Shown here: one piece after another, positions 18,654-25,599 of the stretch
Numbering within the stretch: the first letter of the stretch is position 1
Layout: every line of letters starts with the position of its first letter
DNA from: Deltaproteobacteria bacterium
Lineage (GTDB): Bacteria > Myxococcota_A > UBA9160 > SZUA-336
DNA length: 41,966 nucleotides
Assembly (NCBI GenBank): GCA_016875225.1
Contig: VGRW01000025.1
Span: 1 to 41,966 of the forward strand
Direction: 5' to 3'
The notes under the pieces: generated by a model
What the model was told of the DNA's origin: nothing
Databases searched by the model: none
Seen by the model: the letters and a program-made list of their open reading frames with translations, nothing else
Position numbers and translations under genes: made by a program

Positions 18654-18670
18654 GGCACGCGGCGCGCCAA
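18654..18670 (-). promoter_or_regulatory. Weak sigma-54-like promoter before the AsmA-like gene
   Basis: On the minus strand TTGGCGCG-N4-GTGCC keeps the GG-N10-GC spacing required by sigma-54 (GG at 18668-18667, GC at 18656-18655). It departs from consensus at the -24 A and the first -12 T. It lies about 60 bases before the preferred start codon. In GC-rich DNA such a match can arise by chance. Confidence 0.25.
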
Positions 18671-18822
18671 GTCTCGCGCAAGACCTTTGCAAATTCGCGC
18701 GTGGCGGTCGCGTCTGCCGCGTGCGGGGCTGCGGCGTCCGGGCGGCGTAAACGCTGGCCAGAGCTAAAGAAGCGCTTTCGCGGTCCCGATCGTATGCGGT
18801 GAATACGCAATGGGGAGCGCCT

Positions 18823-18846
18823 ATGAGGGTGGGCACCCCTACTTGA
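18823..18846 (+). other. Seven-codon leader-like mini-ORF before the Cro/C1-type regulator
   Basis: ATG at 18823 opens MRVGTPT and stops at TGA 18844-18846, 19 bases before the regulator's ATG. GGGGAG at 18812-18817 is placed five bases upstream, a good ribosome site. The mini-ORF contains the dyad GGGTG-GG-CACCC (18827-18838). It might couple translation of the regulator, or the dyad might be an autoregulatory operator. No function is shown by the sequence alone. Confidence 0.3.
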
Positions 18847-18865
18847 CCGGGAGGAGCTCCACGGC

Positions 18866-19108
18866 ATGGAGCACATGGGCTTCACAGAACAGATGGACGA
18901 CGGGCATCCCCGCAAGCGGAATCGGGTACGCGAGCTGCGCGAGAACAAGCTCATGACCCAGGCGCAGCTGGCCAAGAAGGCCAGGGTCGCCCTCCGCACG
19001 ATCCACTCCGTGGAGAAGGGAATGAACTGCCGGATGGACACCAAGCGCAAGATCCTGATCGCGCTGGGCATGCGCTTCGAGGACAAGGACCAGGTCTTCC
19101 TCGACTGA
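18866..19108 (+). CDS. Small Cro/C1 (XRE)-type DNA-binding protein
   Basis: This 80-residue protein is essentially one XRE helix-turn-helix domain: RNRVRELRENKLMTQAQLAKKARVALRTIHSVEKGM is spread over residues 18-52, with TQAQLAKKARVALRTI as the recognition unit. There is no sensing domain. A strong GGGAGGAG lies 8 bases before the ATG, and an intrinsic terminator follows 22 bases after the stop, so it forms a single-gene unit. Upstream are a 7-codon reading frame and a 12-base dyad that could serve autoregulation. The targets are unknown; the divergent AsmA-moxR-Bat operon shares its 270-base upstream region and is the nearest candidate. Confidence 0.85.
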   Translation: MEHMGFTEQMDDGHPRKRNRVRELRENKLMTQAQLAKKARVALRTIHSVEKGMNCRMDTKRKILIALGMRFEDKDQVFLD

Positions 19109-19130
19109 GCTCGACTCAGAGCTCGTGAAG

Positions 19131-19168
19131 AGAGACACGGCACCCGCAATCGGGGCGTGTCTCTTTTT
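19131..19168 (+). terminator. Intrinsic terminator after the Cro/C1-type regulator
   Basis: A perfect 9-bp stem AGAGACACG (19131-19139) and CGTGTCTCT (19156-19164) is closed by a C/G-rich loop and followed by TTTTT (19164-19168). It is the clearest Rho-independent terminator in the window and separates the regulator from ptsP. Confidence 0.85.
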
Positions 19169-19189
19169 CGTTCCGGGCGGCCGAGCAGC

Positions 19190-19195
19190 TAGACT
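19190..19195 (+). promoter_or_regulatory. TAGACT -10-like box directly before ptsP
   Basis: TAGACT ends 6 bases before the ptsP ATG. With a normal -10 to start distance, transcription would begin at or within a base of the A of ATG, giving a leaderless mRNA. No Shine-Dalgarno sequence is present. The -35 region is weak (TTCGTT at 17-base spacing). Confidence 0.35.
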
Positions 19196-19201
19196 GCCGC
19201 A

Positions 19202-21541
19202 ATGGCGGGCGCGTCCACGAATTTCCTGCGCGACGTGGGGCGGCTGCTCACGCGCAGTCACGATCTCGAGGAGACGCTCGCGAACGTCGTTCGCCTGGTC
19301 GCCCGCTGGATGCACGCGTCGGCGTGCTCGATCTACCTGCTCGAGGAGGACGGCGAGACGCTGATGCTTCGCGCCACGCGCGGCCTGAATCCGGAGGCCG
19401 TGGGAAAGGTGAGCATCCGCGTCGGGCAGGGCATCGCCGGGCGCGCGCTCGCGCAGCGCGAGACGATCGCCGTGCCGGACGTGCGGCTCGAGCCGCGCGT
19501 GTACGCGGTCCGGCTCTCCGGCGAGCAGCGCTTCCGCTCGCTGGTCGCGGTTCCGCTGCTCGTGCGCGGCGAGCCGGTGGGAGTGCTCACGGCGCGCACG
19601 ACGCGCGTGCGCGTCTTTCCGCGCGCACAGCTCGAGCTGCTCGAGATGATCGCCGCCCAGGTCGGCTCGATCGTGCTCTCCGCGAGCCTGCTCGATCGCG
19701 CGCTGCGCGAGGGCGCCCCGGGGCGGCCGCTCGTCGCCCGCGCGCCGGAGCCGTTCCCGCGCGGGACGGTGCTTCGCGGCGTGGGAAACTCACCCGGGAT
19801 CGCGCGCGGACGCGTGCACCTGCTCGCCAAGCGCCTGGACCTGGCCGCGATCGAGTACCAGCCGGCGCGAACGGCGGCTGCGGAGTGGCGCGCCGTGCAG
19901 CACGCGCTGCGCGAGACCGTGCGGCAACTGAACGATCTCCGCGGCGCGGTGGGCGAGCGCTTCGGCGAGGAGCTGGCCGACGTCTTCACCACGCACATCC
20001 TGGTCCTCGAGGATCAGGGATTCCGCGCCAAGCTGCGCCGCGCCGTCGACCGCCACGGCAACGGCGCGCGCGCGTTGATCGAGACGATGCAGGGCTACGC
20101 GGCGATCTTCGCCGCGACGCCCGATGCGACCGTGCGCGAGCGCGCGGCGGACCTCGAAGACGTGCTGCAGCGCGCGGTCGGAGAGCTGGTCGGGATCCGC
20201 CTGCACAATCCCCCGCTGCGCCACGGCGTGATCGTGGTCGCTGAGCAGATCGCGCCCAGCGAGTTCGTCCTGCTCGAGACCGAGAAGATCGCCGGTCTCG
20301 TGACCGAGCACGGCGGGCCGACCAGCCACGCGGCGATCTTCGCGCGTTCGCTCGAGATCCCAGCGGTGTCCGGCGTGGCGGGGATCGCGCGCCGCCTGCG
20401 CCCCGAAGACCAGCTGATCGTCGACGGACTCGACGGCGTCGTGATCGCCAACCCGACGCGCCCGCAGCGCGCCGAGTACGCGGTGATCGCCGAGCGCTAC
20501 GGCAAGACACGCGGCCGGCTCGACGAGCTCCGCGGGCTGCCGAGCGAGACGCGCGACGGGCGCAAGATCCGCCTCTCGGCGAACGTCGGCGGGCTCTCCG
20601 ACCTCGACCTGGTCAAGCGCTACGGGGCGGAGGGCATCGGCCTGCTGCGCACGGAGGTGTTCGCGCTCGGCGCGCGCGGGCTGCCCGAGGAGGACGAGCA
20701 GCAGCGCGCCTATCTGCGCGTCGCCGCCCTGATCGCGCCCGACCCGGTGGTGATCCGCTGCTTCGACCTCGGCGGCGACAAGGCGCTGCCGGGCGAAGCG
20801 ATTCGCGAGGCGAACCCGCAGCTCGGCTGGCGCGCGATCCGGATCCTGCTCGACCGTCCGGAGCTGTTTCGCGCGCAGCTTCGCGCGATCGTGCGCGCGA
20901 ACACGCAGGACAATCTGCGCATCATGCTGCCGATGATCGCCTCGCTCGAGGAGCTCGAGCGGTCGCGCGAGCACCTGGTCGGGGTCTGCGCGGAGCTCGG
21001 CGCGAGGGTGCCACCGCTCGGAGTCATGATCGAGACGCCCGCCGCGGTCAGCATCGCGCAGCACCTGGCCCGGTGCGCGGACTTCTTCTCGATCGGCACG
21101 AACGATCTGATGCAGTACACGCTCGCCACCGACCGCGAGAACGAGCGGGTGGCCGGAGTCTACGATCCGTTCCACCCGGGCGTGCTCGCCCAGATCCAGC
21201 GCGTGGCCGACGTCGCGCGGGAATCCGGCACGCCGTGCTCGGTCTGCGGCGAGCTCGGCGGCAATCCCGTCGCCGCGCCGCTGCTGATCGGAATGGGGAT
21301 CGACGAGCTGTCGATGGCGCCGTTCTCGACGCTGGCCCTGCGCCAGGTGGTGCGCCGGACCGACGCCGCGGCGATGGCGGAGTGCGCGCGCGGGATCGCG
21401 CAGGACGCGCGCGCGAGCGACGTGCGCGAGCGGCTGGCCCGCAGCTACGAGTCACTCGGTCTGTTCGCAGACCCCGATCTCGGCGCTCTGATGCGGCACC
21501 TGCTCGGCGCGCGCGTTGACAGGCGAGACGGCCCCCGATAG
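19202..21541 (+). CDS. ptsP: Phosphoenolpyruvate-protein phosphotransferase EI-Ntr
   Basis: This 779-residue protein joins an N-terminal GAF sensor domain (residues 15-155) to a complete enzyme I. Residues 180-310 are the HPr/NPr-binding region. The swivelling domain carries phospho-accepting H376 in GGPTSHAAIFAR, and the PEP-binding TIM barrel shows EGIGLLRTEVF, RCFDLGGDKALPGE, FFSIGTNDLMQYTLA and the catalytic Cys in SVCGELGG. EI-Ntr starts the nitrogen phosphotransfer chain (PEP to NPr to EIIA-Ntr), a regulatory system often tied to sigma-54 and potassium balance. ptsO and ptsN are not in the window. The GAF domain normally responds to glutamine or 2-oxoglutarate. ATG at 19202 has no ribosome site but a -10-like box at 19190. 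Confidence 0.94.
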   Translation: MAGASTNFLRDVGRLLTRSHDLEETLANVVRLVARWMHASACSIYLLEEDGETLMLRATRGLNPEAVGKVSIRVGQGIAGRALAQRETIAVPDVRLEPRVYAVRLSGEQRFRSLVAVPLLVRGEPVGVLTARTTRVRVFPRAQLELLEMIAAQVGSIVLSASLLDRALREGAPGRPLVARAPEPFPRGTVLRGVGNSPGIARGRVHLLAKRLDLAAIEYQPARTAAAEWRAVQHALRETVRQLNDLRGAVGERFGEELADVFTTHILVLEDQGFRAKLRRAVDRHGNGARALIETMQGYAAIFAATPDATVRERAADLEDVLQRAVGELVGIRLHNPPLRHGVIVVAEQIAPSEFVLLETEKIAGLVTEHGGPTSHAAIFARSLEIPAVSGVAGIARRLRPEDQLIVDGLDGVVIANPTRPQRAEYAVIAERYGKTRGRLDELRGLPSETRDGRKIRLSANVGGLSDLDLVKRYGAEGIGLLRTEVFALGARGLPEEDEQQRAYLRVAALIAPDPVVIRCFDLGGDKALPGEAIREANPQLGWRAIRILLDRPELFRAQLRAIVRANTQDNLRIMLPMIASLEELERSREHLVGVCAELGARVPPLGVMIETPAAVSIAQHLARCADFFSIGTNDLMQYTLATDRENERVAGVYDPFHPGVLAQIQRVADVARESGTPCSVCGELGGNPVAAPLLIGMGIDELSMAPFSTLALRQVVRRTDAAAMAECARGIAQDARASDVRERLARSYESLGLFADPDLGALMRHLLGARVDRRDGPR

Positions 21542-21544
21542 CGT
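21516..21544 (+). promoter_or_regulatory. Candidate promoter for fur inside the end of ptsP
   Basis: A perfect TTGACA (21516-21521) is followed after 17 bases by TAGCGT (21539-21544), which overlaps the ptsP TAG stop. The predicted transcription start is within about three bases of the fur ATG at 21554, so the mRNA would be almost leaderless, in keeping with the absence of a Shine-Dalgarno site. Confidence 0.45.
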
Positions 21545-21553
21545 GGCCCGACG

Positions 21554-22003
21554 ATGGCATCCCGGATCGACTCCGACCGGCGCGCCCACCAGAAGCTGTC
21601 GGAGCACCTCTCGCGCCACGGTCTGAAGCAGACGCGCCAGCGCGAGGCGATCCTCGACGCCTTCCTCGCCGTGAAGGGTCACGTCACGAGCGAAGAGCTG
21701 TACGACGCGGTGCGCACGCACAACCCCGCCGTCGGTGCCGCGACGGTCTACCGCGCGATCAAGCTCTTCTGCGAGGCCGGGCTGGCGCGCGCCCACCACT
21801 TCCGCGACGGCGTCACGCTCTACGAGCGCGAGGGGCATCACCACGACCACCTGATCTGTCAGGGCTGCGGGGCGATCGTCGAGTTCGAGCGAGAGGCGAT
21901 CGAGGAGGAGCAGGTGAAGGTGGCCGCGCAACACGGCTACCTGCTGAAGCAGCACCGCCACATCCTCTACGGCATCTGCCCGAGGTGCCAGAAGAAGGGC
22001 TAG
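21554..22003 (+). CDS. Fur-family metalloregulator
   Basis: A full-length 149-residue Fur/PerR/Zur-type repressor. The N-terminal winged helix includes LKQTRQREAILDAF and the recognition helix region PAVGAATVYRAIKLF. The dimerisation half has the HHHDH metal cluster (residues 95-99) and two CxxC pairs, C102/C105 and C142/C145, for structural zinc. The regulatory-site residues suit Fe(II), Mn(II) or Zn(II), so Fur, Mur, PerR and Zur cannot be told apart from sequence alone; the general pattern is closest to Fur. A TTGACA promoter lies inside ptsP. Its TAG stop is part of CTAG, shared with the convergent TPM gene. Confidence 0.9.
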   Translation: MASRIDSDRRAHQKLSEHLSRHGLKQTRQREAILDAFLAVKGHVTSEELYDAVRTHNPAVGAATVYRAIKLFCEAGLARAHHFRDGVTLYEREGHHHDHLICQGCGAIVEFEREAIEEEQVKVAAQHGYLLKQHRHILYGICPRCQKKG

Positions 22004-22620
22004 ACGCGCGGCGCGTCCGGCAGCTCGTTCACGTCGCCGGACCGGATCGGGAAGCGCTCGGAGAGGATCTCCCCGCACAGTCGGATCGCGTCTTCGATGC
22101 CGGCCTCGGCGCGGTTCTCGCGGATTCCGGCGACGACGCGCTCGACCACGGCGTCCCAGGTGCCGGCTTCGACGCGCGAGTGGATTCCCCGGTCGGCGAG
22201 CACGATTACGCGGTGCTCGAGAAGCGAGACGTAGATCAGGATCCCGGTGCGCTCTCGCGTCTCGACCAGGCCGGCTTGGTGGAAGGCGAGCGCCGCCGCG
22301 CGCGCGACGCGCGCCTCGACGACGTCGGCGGGAAGCAGCCGACGCAGCAGCTCGCGCCGGCCGAACAGCCACGCGCAGGCGACGAAGACGCCAAGCTGCA
22401 GCGGCACCAGCCAGCGGCTCAGCTCCGGCGCGAGCAGCAGCGCGGCCGCCCCCGACGCGAACGCGAGCAACGCGGCGGCGCCGAAGCGCAGCTCCGCGTA
22501 GGCATCGCTTCGCTCGACGATCACGGGCACGATCTCGCCCGAGGTCGCGCGCTCGGCGGCGTGCACGGCCGCCTCGATCGCCGCAGCGCCGCGCTCGTCG
22601 AGAAGGTCGCTCGCGCGCAT
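22000..22620 (-). CDS. TPM-domain membrane protein
   Basis: This 206-residue protein has a TPM (TLP18.3/Psb32/MOLO-1) domain interrupted by a membrane hairpin at about residues 45-85 (FGAAALLAFASGAAALLLAPEL; VPLQLGVFVACAWLFG). Conserved TPM pieces include ATSGEIVPVIV, TGILIYVSLLEHRVIVLADRGI and a C-terminal amphipathic region. TPM proteins are linked to membrane-protein turnover and often sit next to lemA, as here. The ATG at 22620 overlaps the upstream TGA by one base (TGATG) and has GGGAG six to seven bases upstream, so it is preferred to ATG 22626. It ends in CTAG shared with fur. Confidence 0.85.
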   Translation of the reverse strand: MRASDLLDERGAAAIEAAVHAAERATSGEIVPVIVERSDAYAELRFGAAALLAFASGAAALLLAPELSRWLVPLQLGVFVACAWLFGRRELLRRLLPADVVEARVARAAALAFHQAGLVETRERTGILIYVSLLEHRVIVLADRGIHSRVEAGTWDAVVERVVAGIRENRAEAGIEDAIRLCGEILSERFPIRSGDVNELPDAPRV

Positions 22621-23384
22621 CACCATCTCCCGGAAGCGCCGCCGCCGCCGAAGCCGCCACCGCCGCCGCCGAATCCTCCGCCACCGCCGCCGAACCCACC
22701 GCCGCGTCCGAAGCCGCCGCCCAGCGGCGGGAATCCGCCGGATCGCCCCCCGCGCCGCATTCCCGGTCCGCCGAACGGCGGCGTGAAGAACAGACCGCGC
22801 GCGAGAAGCATCAGCACGACGAACGCGATCCAGAGCAGCACGACCCAGCGGGGCGCTTCCCGCTGCGACTCGCGCGCGGGCAGCGGCAGCACCTCGCCCG
22901 AGATCACCTCGAGGATCGCGCGCGTTCCGGCGCTCACGCCGCGGTCCATCCGGCCGGCGCGGAACTCGGGAAGGATGCTCTCAGCGACGATGCGCGAGGC
23001 GATCGCATCGGGAAGCACGCCCTCGAGCCCGTAGCCGACCTCGATGCGCACGCGCCGCTCGTTCGGCGCGACGGTCAGGATCACGCCGTTGTCGAGGTTC
23101 CTCTGGCCGACCTTCCAGGCCTCCGCGGTGCGCATCGAGTAGTCCTCGATCTCGAGCCCCTCGAGCGACGGGGTGACGTGCACCACCACCTGGTGGCCGG
23201 TCGTCCGCTCGAACTCGACGAGCGTCCGCTCGAGCGCTCCCGCGGTCGGCGCGGGAAGCAGGCCAGCGCGGTCGAGCACGTGCGCGCGCAGCTCGGGCAC
23301 CTCGAAGCCGCTCGCGGCGCCAGCGAACGCGAGGCCGAAGAACGCGAGCCCGAGCAGCGCAGCGCTCGCGAAGCGCGAGCTCAG
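22620..23384 (-). CDS. Secreted TPM-domain protein with glycine-rich tail
   Basis: The 254-residue protein has a signal peptide (SSRFASAALLGLAFFGLAFAGAASG), a TPM domain at residues 30-175 (HQVVVHV, DNGVILTVAPNERRVRIEVGYGLEG), one membrane helix (WVVLLWIAFVVLMLLARGLFF) and a glycine-rich C-terminus of about 50 residues. This is the YgcG-like layout found beside lemA. The start is unusual. The signal peptide begins right after CTG at 23384, which overlaps the lemA stop as CTGA and has GAGGTG five bases upstream; there is no ATG, GTG or TTG at a sensible position, and the first downstream GTG would delete the signal peptide. The glycine codons create a low-complexity GCC-rich DNA stretch. Confidence 0.82.
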   Translation of the reverse strand: MSSRFASAALLGLAFFGLAFAGAASGFEVPELRAHVLDRAGLLPAPTAGALERTLVEFERTTGHQVVVHVTPSLEGLEIEDYSMRTAEAWKVGQRNLDNGVILTVAPNERRVRIEVGYGLEGVLPDAIASRIVAESILPEFRAGRMDRGVSAGTRAILEVISGEVLPLPARESQREAPRWVVLLWIAFVVLMLLARGLFFTPPFGGPGMRRGGRSGGFPPLGGGFGRGGGFGGGGGGFGGGGGGFGGGGASGRW

Positions 23385-23971
23385 AACTTCACCTCGGGCG
23401 GTTTCTCCGCGCCGCCGGTCGCCTCGAAGGTCGGCCGCGGCTCGGCGCCGAGCAGGAAGCGCGCGGTCAGGTTCGTCGGGAAGAAGCGCACGAGCTTGTT
23501 GTACTCGGCCACCGTCTCGACGTAGCGCTTGCGCGCGACCGTGATGCGGTTCTCCGTGCCCTCGAGCTGCGCCTGCAGGTCGCGGAAGCCCGCGGTCGCA
23601 GTCAGCTCGGGGTAGCGCTCCGACACGACGAGAAGTCGCGAGAGGGCGCTCGAGAGCGATCCCTGCGCGGCCTGCAGCTTCGCGAACGCCTCCGGATCGT
23701 CGAGAACGGTCGCGTCCATCTTCACGCTGGTCGCGCTCGCGCGCGCCTGGATCACCGCCTCGAGCGTCTCCTTCTCGAAGTTCGCCGCGCCCTTCACGGT
23801 GCTGACCAGGTTCGGGATCAGATCCATCCGCCGCTGGTACTGGTTCTGCACCTCGGCCCAGGCGGCCTTCACGTCCTCGTCGGCGCCCTGGATCGAGTTG
23901 TAGCCGCAGCCCGAGACCGCGAGCGCCAGCGCGACGAGCGCGCAAGCCATCGAACGCTTTGGGTGTTTCAT
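23381..23971 (-). CDS. lemA: LemA-family lipoprotein
   Basis: The protein is 196 residues long. The N-terminus is a lipoprotein signal (ACALVALALAVSGC, lipobox VSGC) after a basic start MKHPKRS. The rest is the LemA four-helix bundle: AWAEVQNQYQRRMDLIPNLV, EKETLEAVIQARASAT and a long terminal helix ending in YNKLVRFFP. LemA proteins are membrane-anchored helical proteins of unsettled function, often operonic with TPM-domain proteins, as in this case. ATG at 23971 has little ribosome site, but a TACCCT box six bases upstream could give a leaderless message. The divergent selenoprotein-like gene starts 51 bases away. Confidence 0.92.
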   Translation of the reverse strand: MKHPKRSMACALVALALAVSGCGYNSIQGADEDVKAAWAEVQNQYQRRMDLIPNLVSTVKGAANFEKETLEAVIQARASATSVKMDATVLDDPEAFAKLQAAQGSLSSALSRLLVVSERYPELTATAGFRDLQAQLEGTENRITVARKRYVETVAEYNKLVRFFPTNLTARFLLGAEPRPTFEATGGAEKPPEVKF

Positions 23972-24022
23972 GCGGCCAGGGTAGCTTGCTACGCTGGGGC
24001 CCGCGATCGGATGGAGGAACGC

Positions 24023-24364
24023 ATGGCCAGGCGAATCGACTGGTACTACCAGCGCAAGAGTTGAACGAGCTGTGTGCGGGCGTCCAAGTTCCTGGACGCG
24101 AACAAGCTCGTACCGGTCGAGACGGTCTCCGCGAGCAAGAAGCTCGGCAAGGCGGATGCCGCGCGGCTGGCGAAGGCGGCGAAGCAGGTGATCGTCGCGA
24201 AGGGGAAGCAGGTCACGCGCTTCACCCCGGGCGGCAAGGCGTCCGAGGAGATCGTCGCGGCGCTTCTGGGTCCGACCGGAAACCTGCGCGCTCCCACGCT
24301 CGTCGTCGGCGACAAGCTCCTGGTCGGCTGGAACGAAGAGGCCTACACCGCCGAGCTGCTTTGA
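24023..24364 (+). CDS. ArsC-like thioredoxin-fold selenoprotein, in-frame TGA read as Sec14
   Basis: ATG at 24023 has an excellent ribosome site (GGAGGAAC, 24014-24021) and opens MARRIDWYYQRKS, then TGA (24062-24064), then TSC and 96 further codons in the same frame to TGA at 24362. Read through, the product has 113 residues with U14-x-x-C17 on the first helix, in the place of the C-x-x-C of ArsC/Spx-like thioredoxin folds. A late GPTGNLRAPT (cis-Pro P91) and LLVGWNEEAY complete the family pattern. I recall that this small ArsC-like family includes Cys and Sec versions. A nested hairpin directly after the TGA fits a bacterial SECIS. The role is probably thiol redox chemistry; the substrate is unknown. 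Conventional calling would keep only the part from GTG 24074. A sequencing error (TGC to TGA) is the main alternative. Confidence 0.82.
24065..24111 (+). promoter_or_regulatory. Putative bacterial SECIS element
   Basis: Starting on the first base after the TGA, ACGAGCT (24065-24071) pairs perfectly with AGCTCGT (24105-24111). Inside, GCGTCCA (24080-24086) pairs perfectly with TGGACGC (24093-24099) and leaves the 6-base apical loop AGTTCC. The loop begins 22 bases after the TGA and has G as its second base. Both agree with the bacterial SECIS rules as I recall them (loop 16-37 bases away, a G among the first two loop bases). It would bind SelB with Sec-tRNA. The whole element lies in coding sequence. 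Confidence 0.75.
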
Positions 24365-24371
24365 GCGAGCC

Positions 24372-25514
24372 GTGCCGGTTTCGCGTCTAGAGCTTCGCGA
24401 GCATCTCGTCGCGGAGCTGCTTCCACTCTGGGAACGGCACGGCCTGGATCGCGTTCGCGGCGGCTTCTGGAACCGGATCGGCCCCGATCTACAGCCGCTT
24501 CCCGACGGGCACAAGCGGCTGCTGGTCCACGCGCGCCAGATCTTCTCGTTCACGCTCGGCGTGGAGCTCGGGGCGGGCGATCGGATTCGGGCAGCGGTCG
24601 AGCACGGGCTCGAGTTCATGCGCGCGCGCTTCTGGGACGCGCGCAACGGCGGCTGGTACCGGACCACCGACGACGAGGGCACGCCCCTCGACCGGCGCAA
24701 GGACCTCTACGACCACGCGTTCGCGATCTTCGCGCTGGCGCACCACCACCGCGTCTTCGGCGCGCCCGAATCGCTGCGACTGGCGCACGCGACGCTCTCG
24801 CTCGTGCGCGAGCACCTGCGCGATGCGGCTTGCGGCGGGTTCTTCGAGGGCGCGAGCGAGGACTGGAGGCCGATCCACGGCCCGCGGCGGCAGAACCCGC
24901 ACATGCACCTGTTTGAGGCGCTCCTCGCTCTGCTCGAGGTCGCGCCCGGCGACGTCGCGAAGCGCGAGGCGCGCGCGCTGGTCGGGCTGCTCCGCTCACG
25001 CTGGCTCGATCCGGACAGCGACGCGCTCGGCGAGCACTTCGATCCCGGCTGGAAGCCGCTCGACGGCGACTCCGGTCGCGTGGTCGACGGGGGCCACCAC
25101 TTCGAGTGGACCTGGCTGCTCGATCGCTTCGCCGCGCTCGAGTCCGACGACGCGATCCGCTCGCTCGCCACGCGGCTGCTCGGGTTCGCGCGGCGCTTCG
25201 GCGTCGATGCCGATGGCGGCGTCTTCGACCAGGTCGACCGCGGCGGAAGGCCGCTCGAGACCGGCAAGCGCCTCTGGCCGCAGACCGAGCGCGTGAAGGC
25301 GCTGGCGGCCCGCGTTCGCGCGAGCGGCGACGCAGATCTGCGTCGGGAGCTCGAAGCAGGGCTCGCGTACTGTTTCGCGCGCCACGTCGATCCGGCCACG
25401 CGCGGCTGGCACGAGCAGCTCGACCGCGAAGGTCGGGTGCTCTCGGCGGCGCAGAACGCGACCAGCGTCTACCACATCGCGCTCGCCCTGGACGAGGCGG
25501 GCCGGGCGCTCTAG
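24372..25514 (+). CDS. AGE-family epimerase/isomerase
   Basis: This 380-residue protein is a full-length (alpha/alpha)6-barrel of the N-acylglucosamine 2-epimerase family, which interconverts sugars at C2 or isomerises aldoses and ketoses. Family hallmarks visible are RLLVHARQIFSF, DLYDHAFAIFALAHHHR, NPHMHLFEALLAL, GHHFEWTWLLDRF and WPQTERVKAL; the histidines in these are the candidate catalytic and substrate-binding residues. It resembles the mannose isomerase/cellobiose epimerase side of the family, but the substrate is not defined. The GTG start is 7 bases after the stop of the selenoprotein gene, so the two are probably co-transcribed. No other sugar genes are nearby. Confidence 0.85.
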   Translation: MPVSRLELREHLVAELLPLWERHGLDRVRGGFWNRIGPDLQPLPDGHKRLLVHARQIFSFTLGVELGAGDRIRAAVEHGLEFMRARFWDARNGGWYRTTDDEGTPLDRRKDLYDHAFAIFALAHHHRVFGAPESLRLAHATLSLVREHLRDAACGGFFEGASEDWRPIHGPRRQNPHMHLFEALLALLEVAPGDVAKREARALVGLLRSRWLDPDSDALGEHFDPGWKPLDGDSGRVVDGGHHFEWTWLLDRFAALESDDAIRSLATRLLGFARRFGVDADGGVFDQVDRGGRPLETGKRLWPQTERVKALAARVRASGDADLRRELEAGLAYCFARHVDPATRGWHEQLDREGRVLSAAQNATSVYHIALALDEAGRAL

Positions 25515-25599
25515 AGGACAGGCCGGCCCGCCGGCAGGTCTTCCGGTTGAACGATCGGGTTCCCGCTGCCAGACTGCCGCCCAGCGAGGGGCGGACGGA

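Noticed and set aside
22630-22740. A minisatellite or CRISPR-like array in the repetitive GCC-rich stretch
   Set aside because: The repeats are short and imperfect and translate on the minus strand to the glycine-rich tail typical of TPM-domain proteins beside lemA.
24023-24064. A 13-residue peptide ending at TGA plus a separate protein from GTG 24074
   Set aside because: The split removes the conserved redox motif, leaves a strong ribosome site serving a meaningless peptide, and ignores the hairpin that begins directly after TGA. Read-through explains all three.
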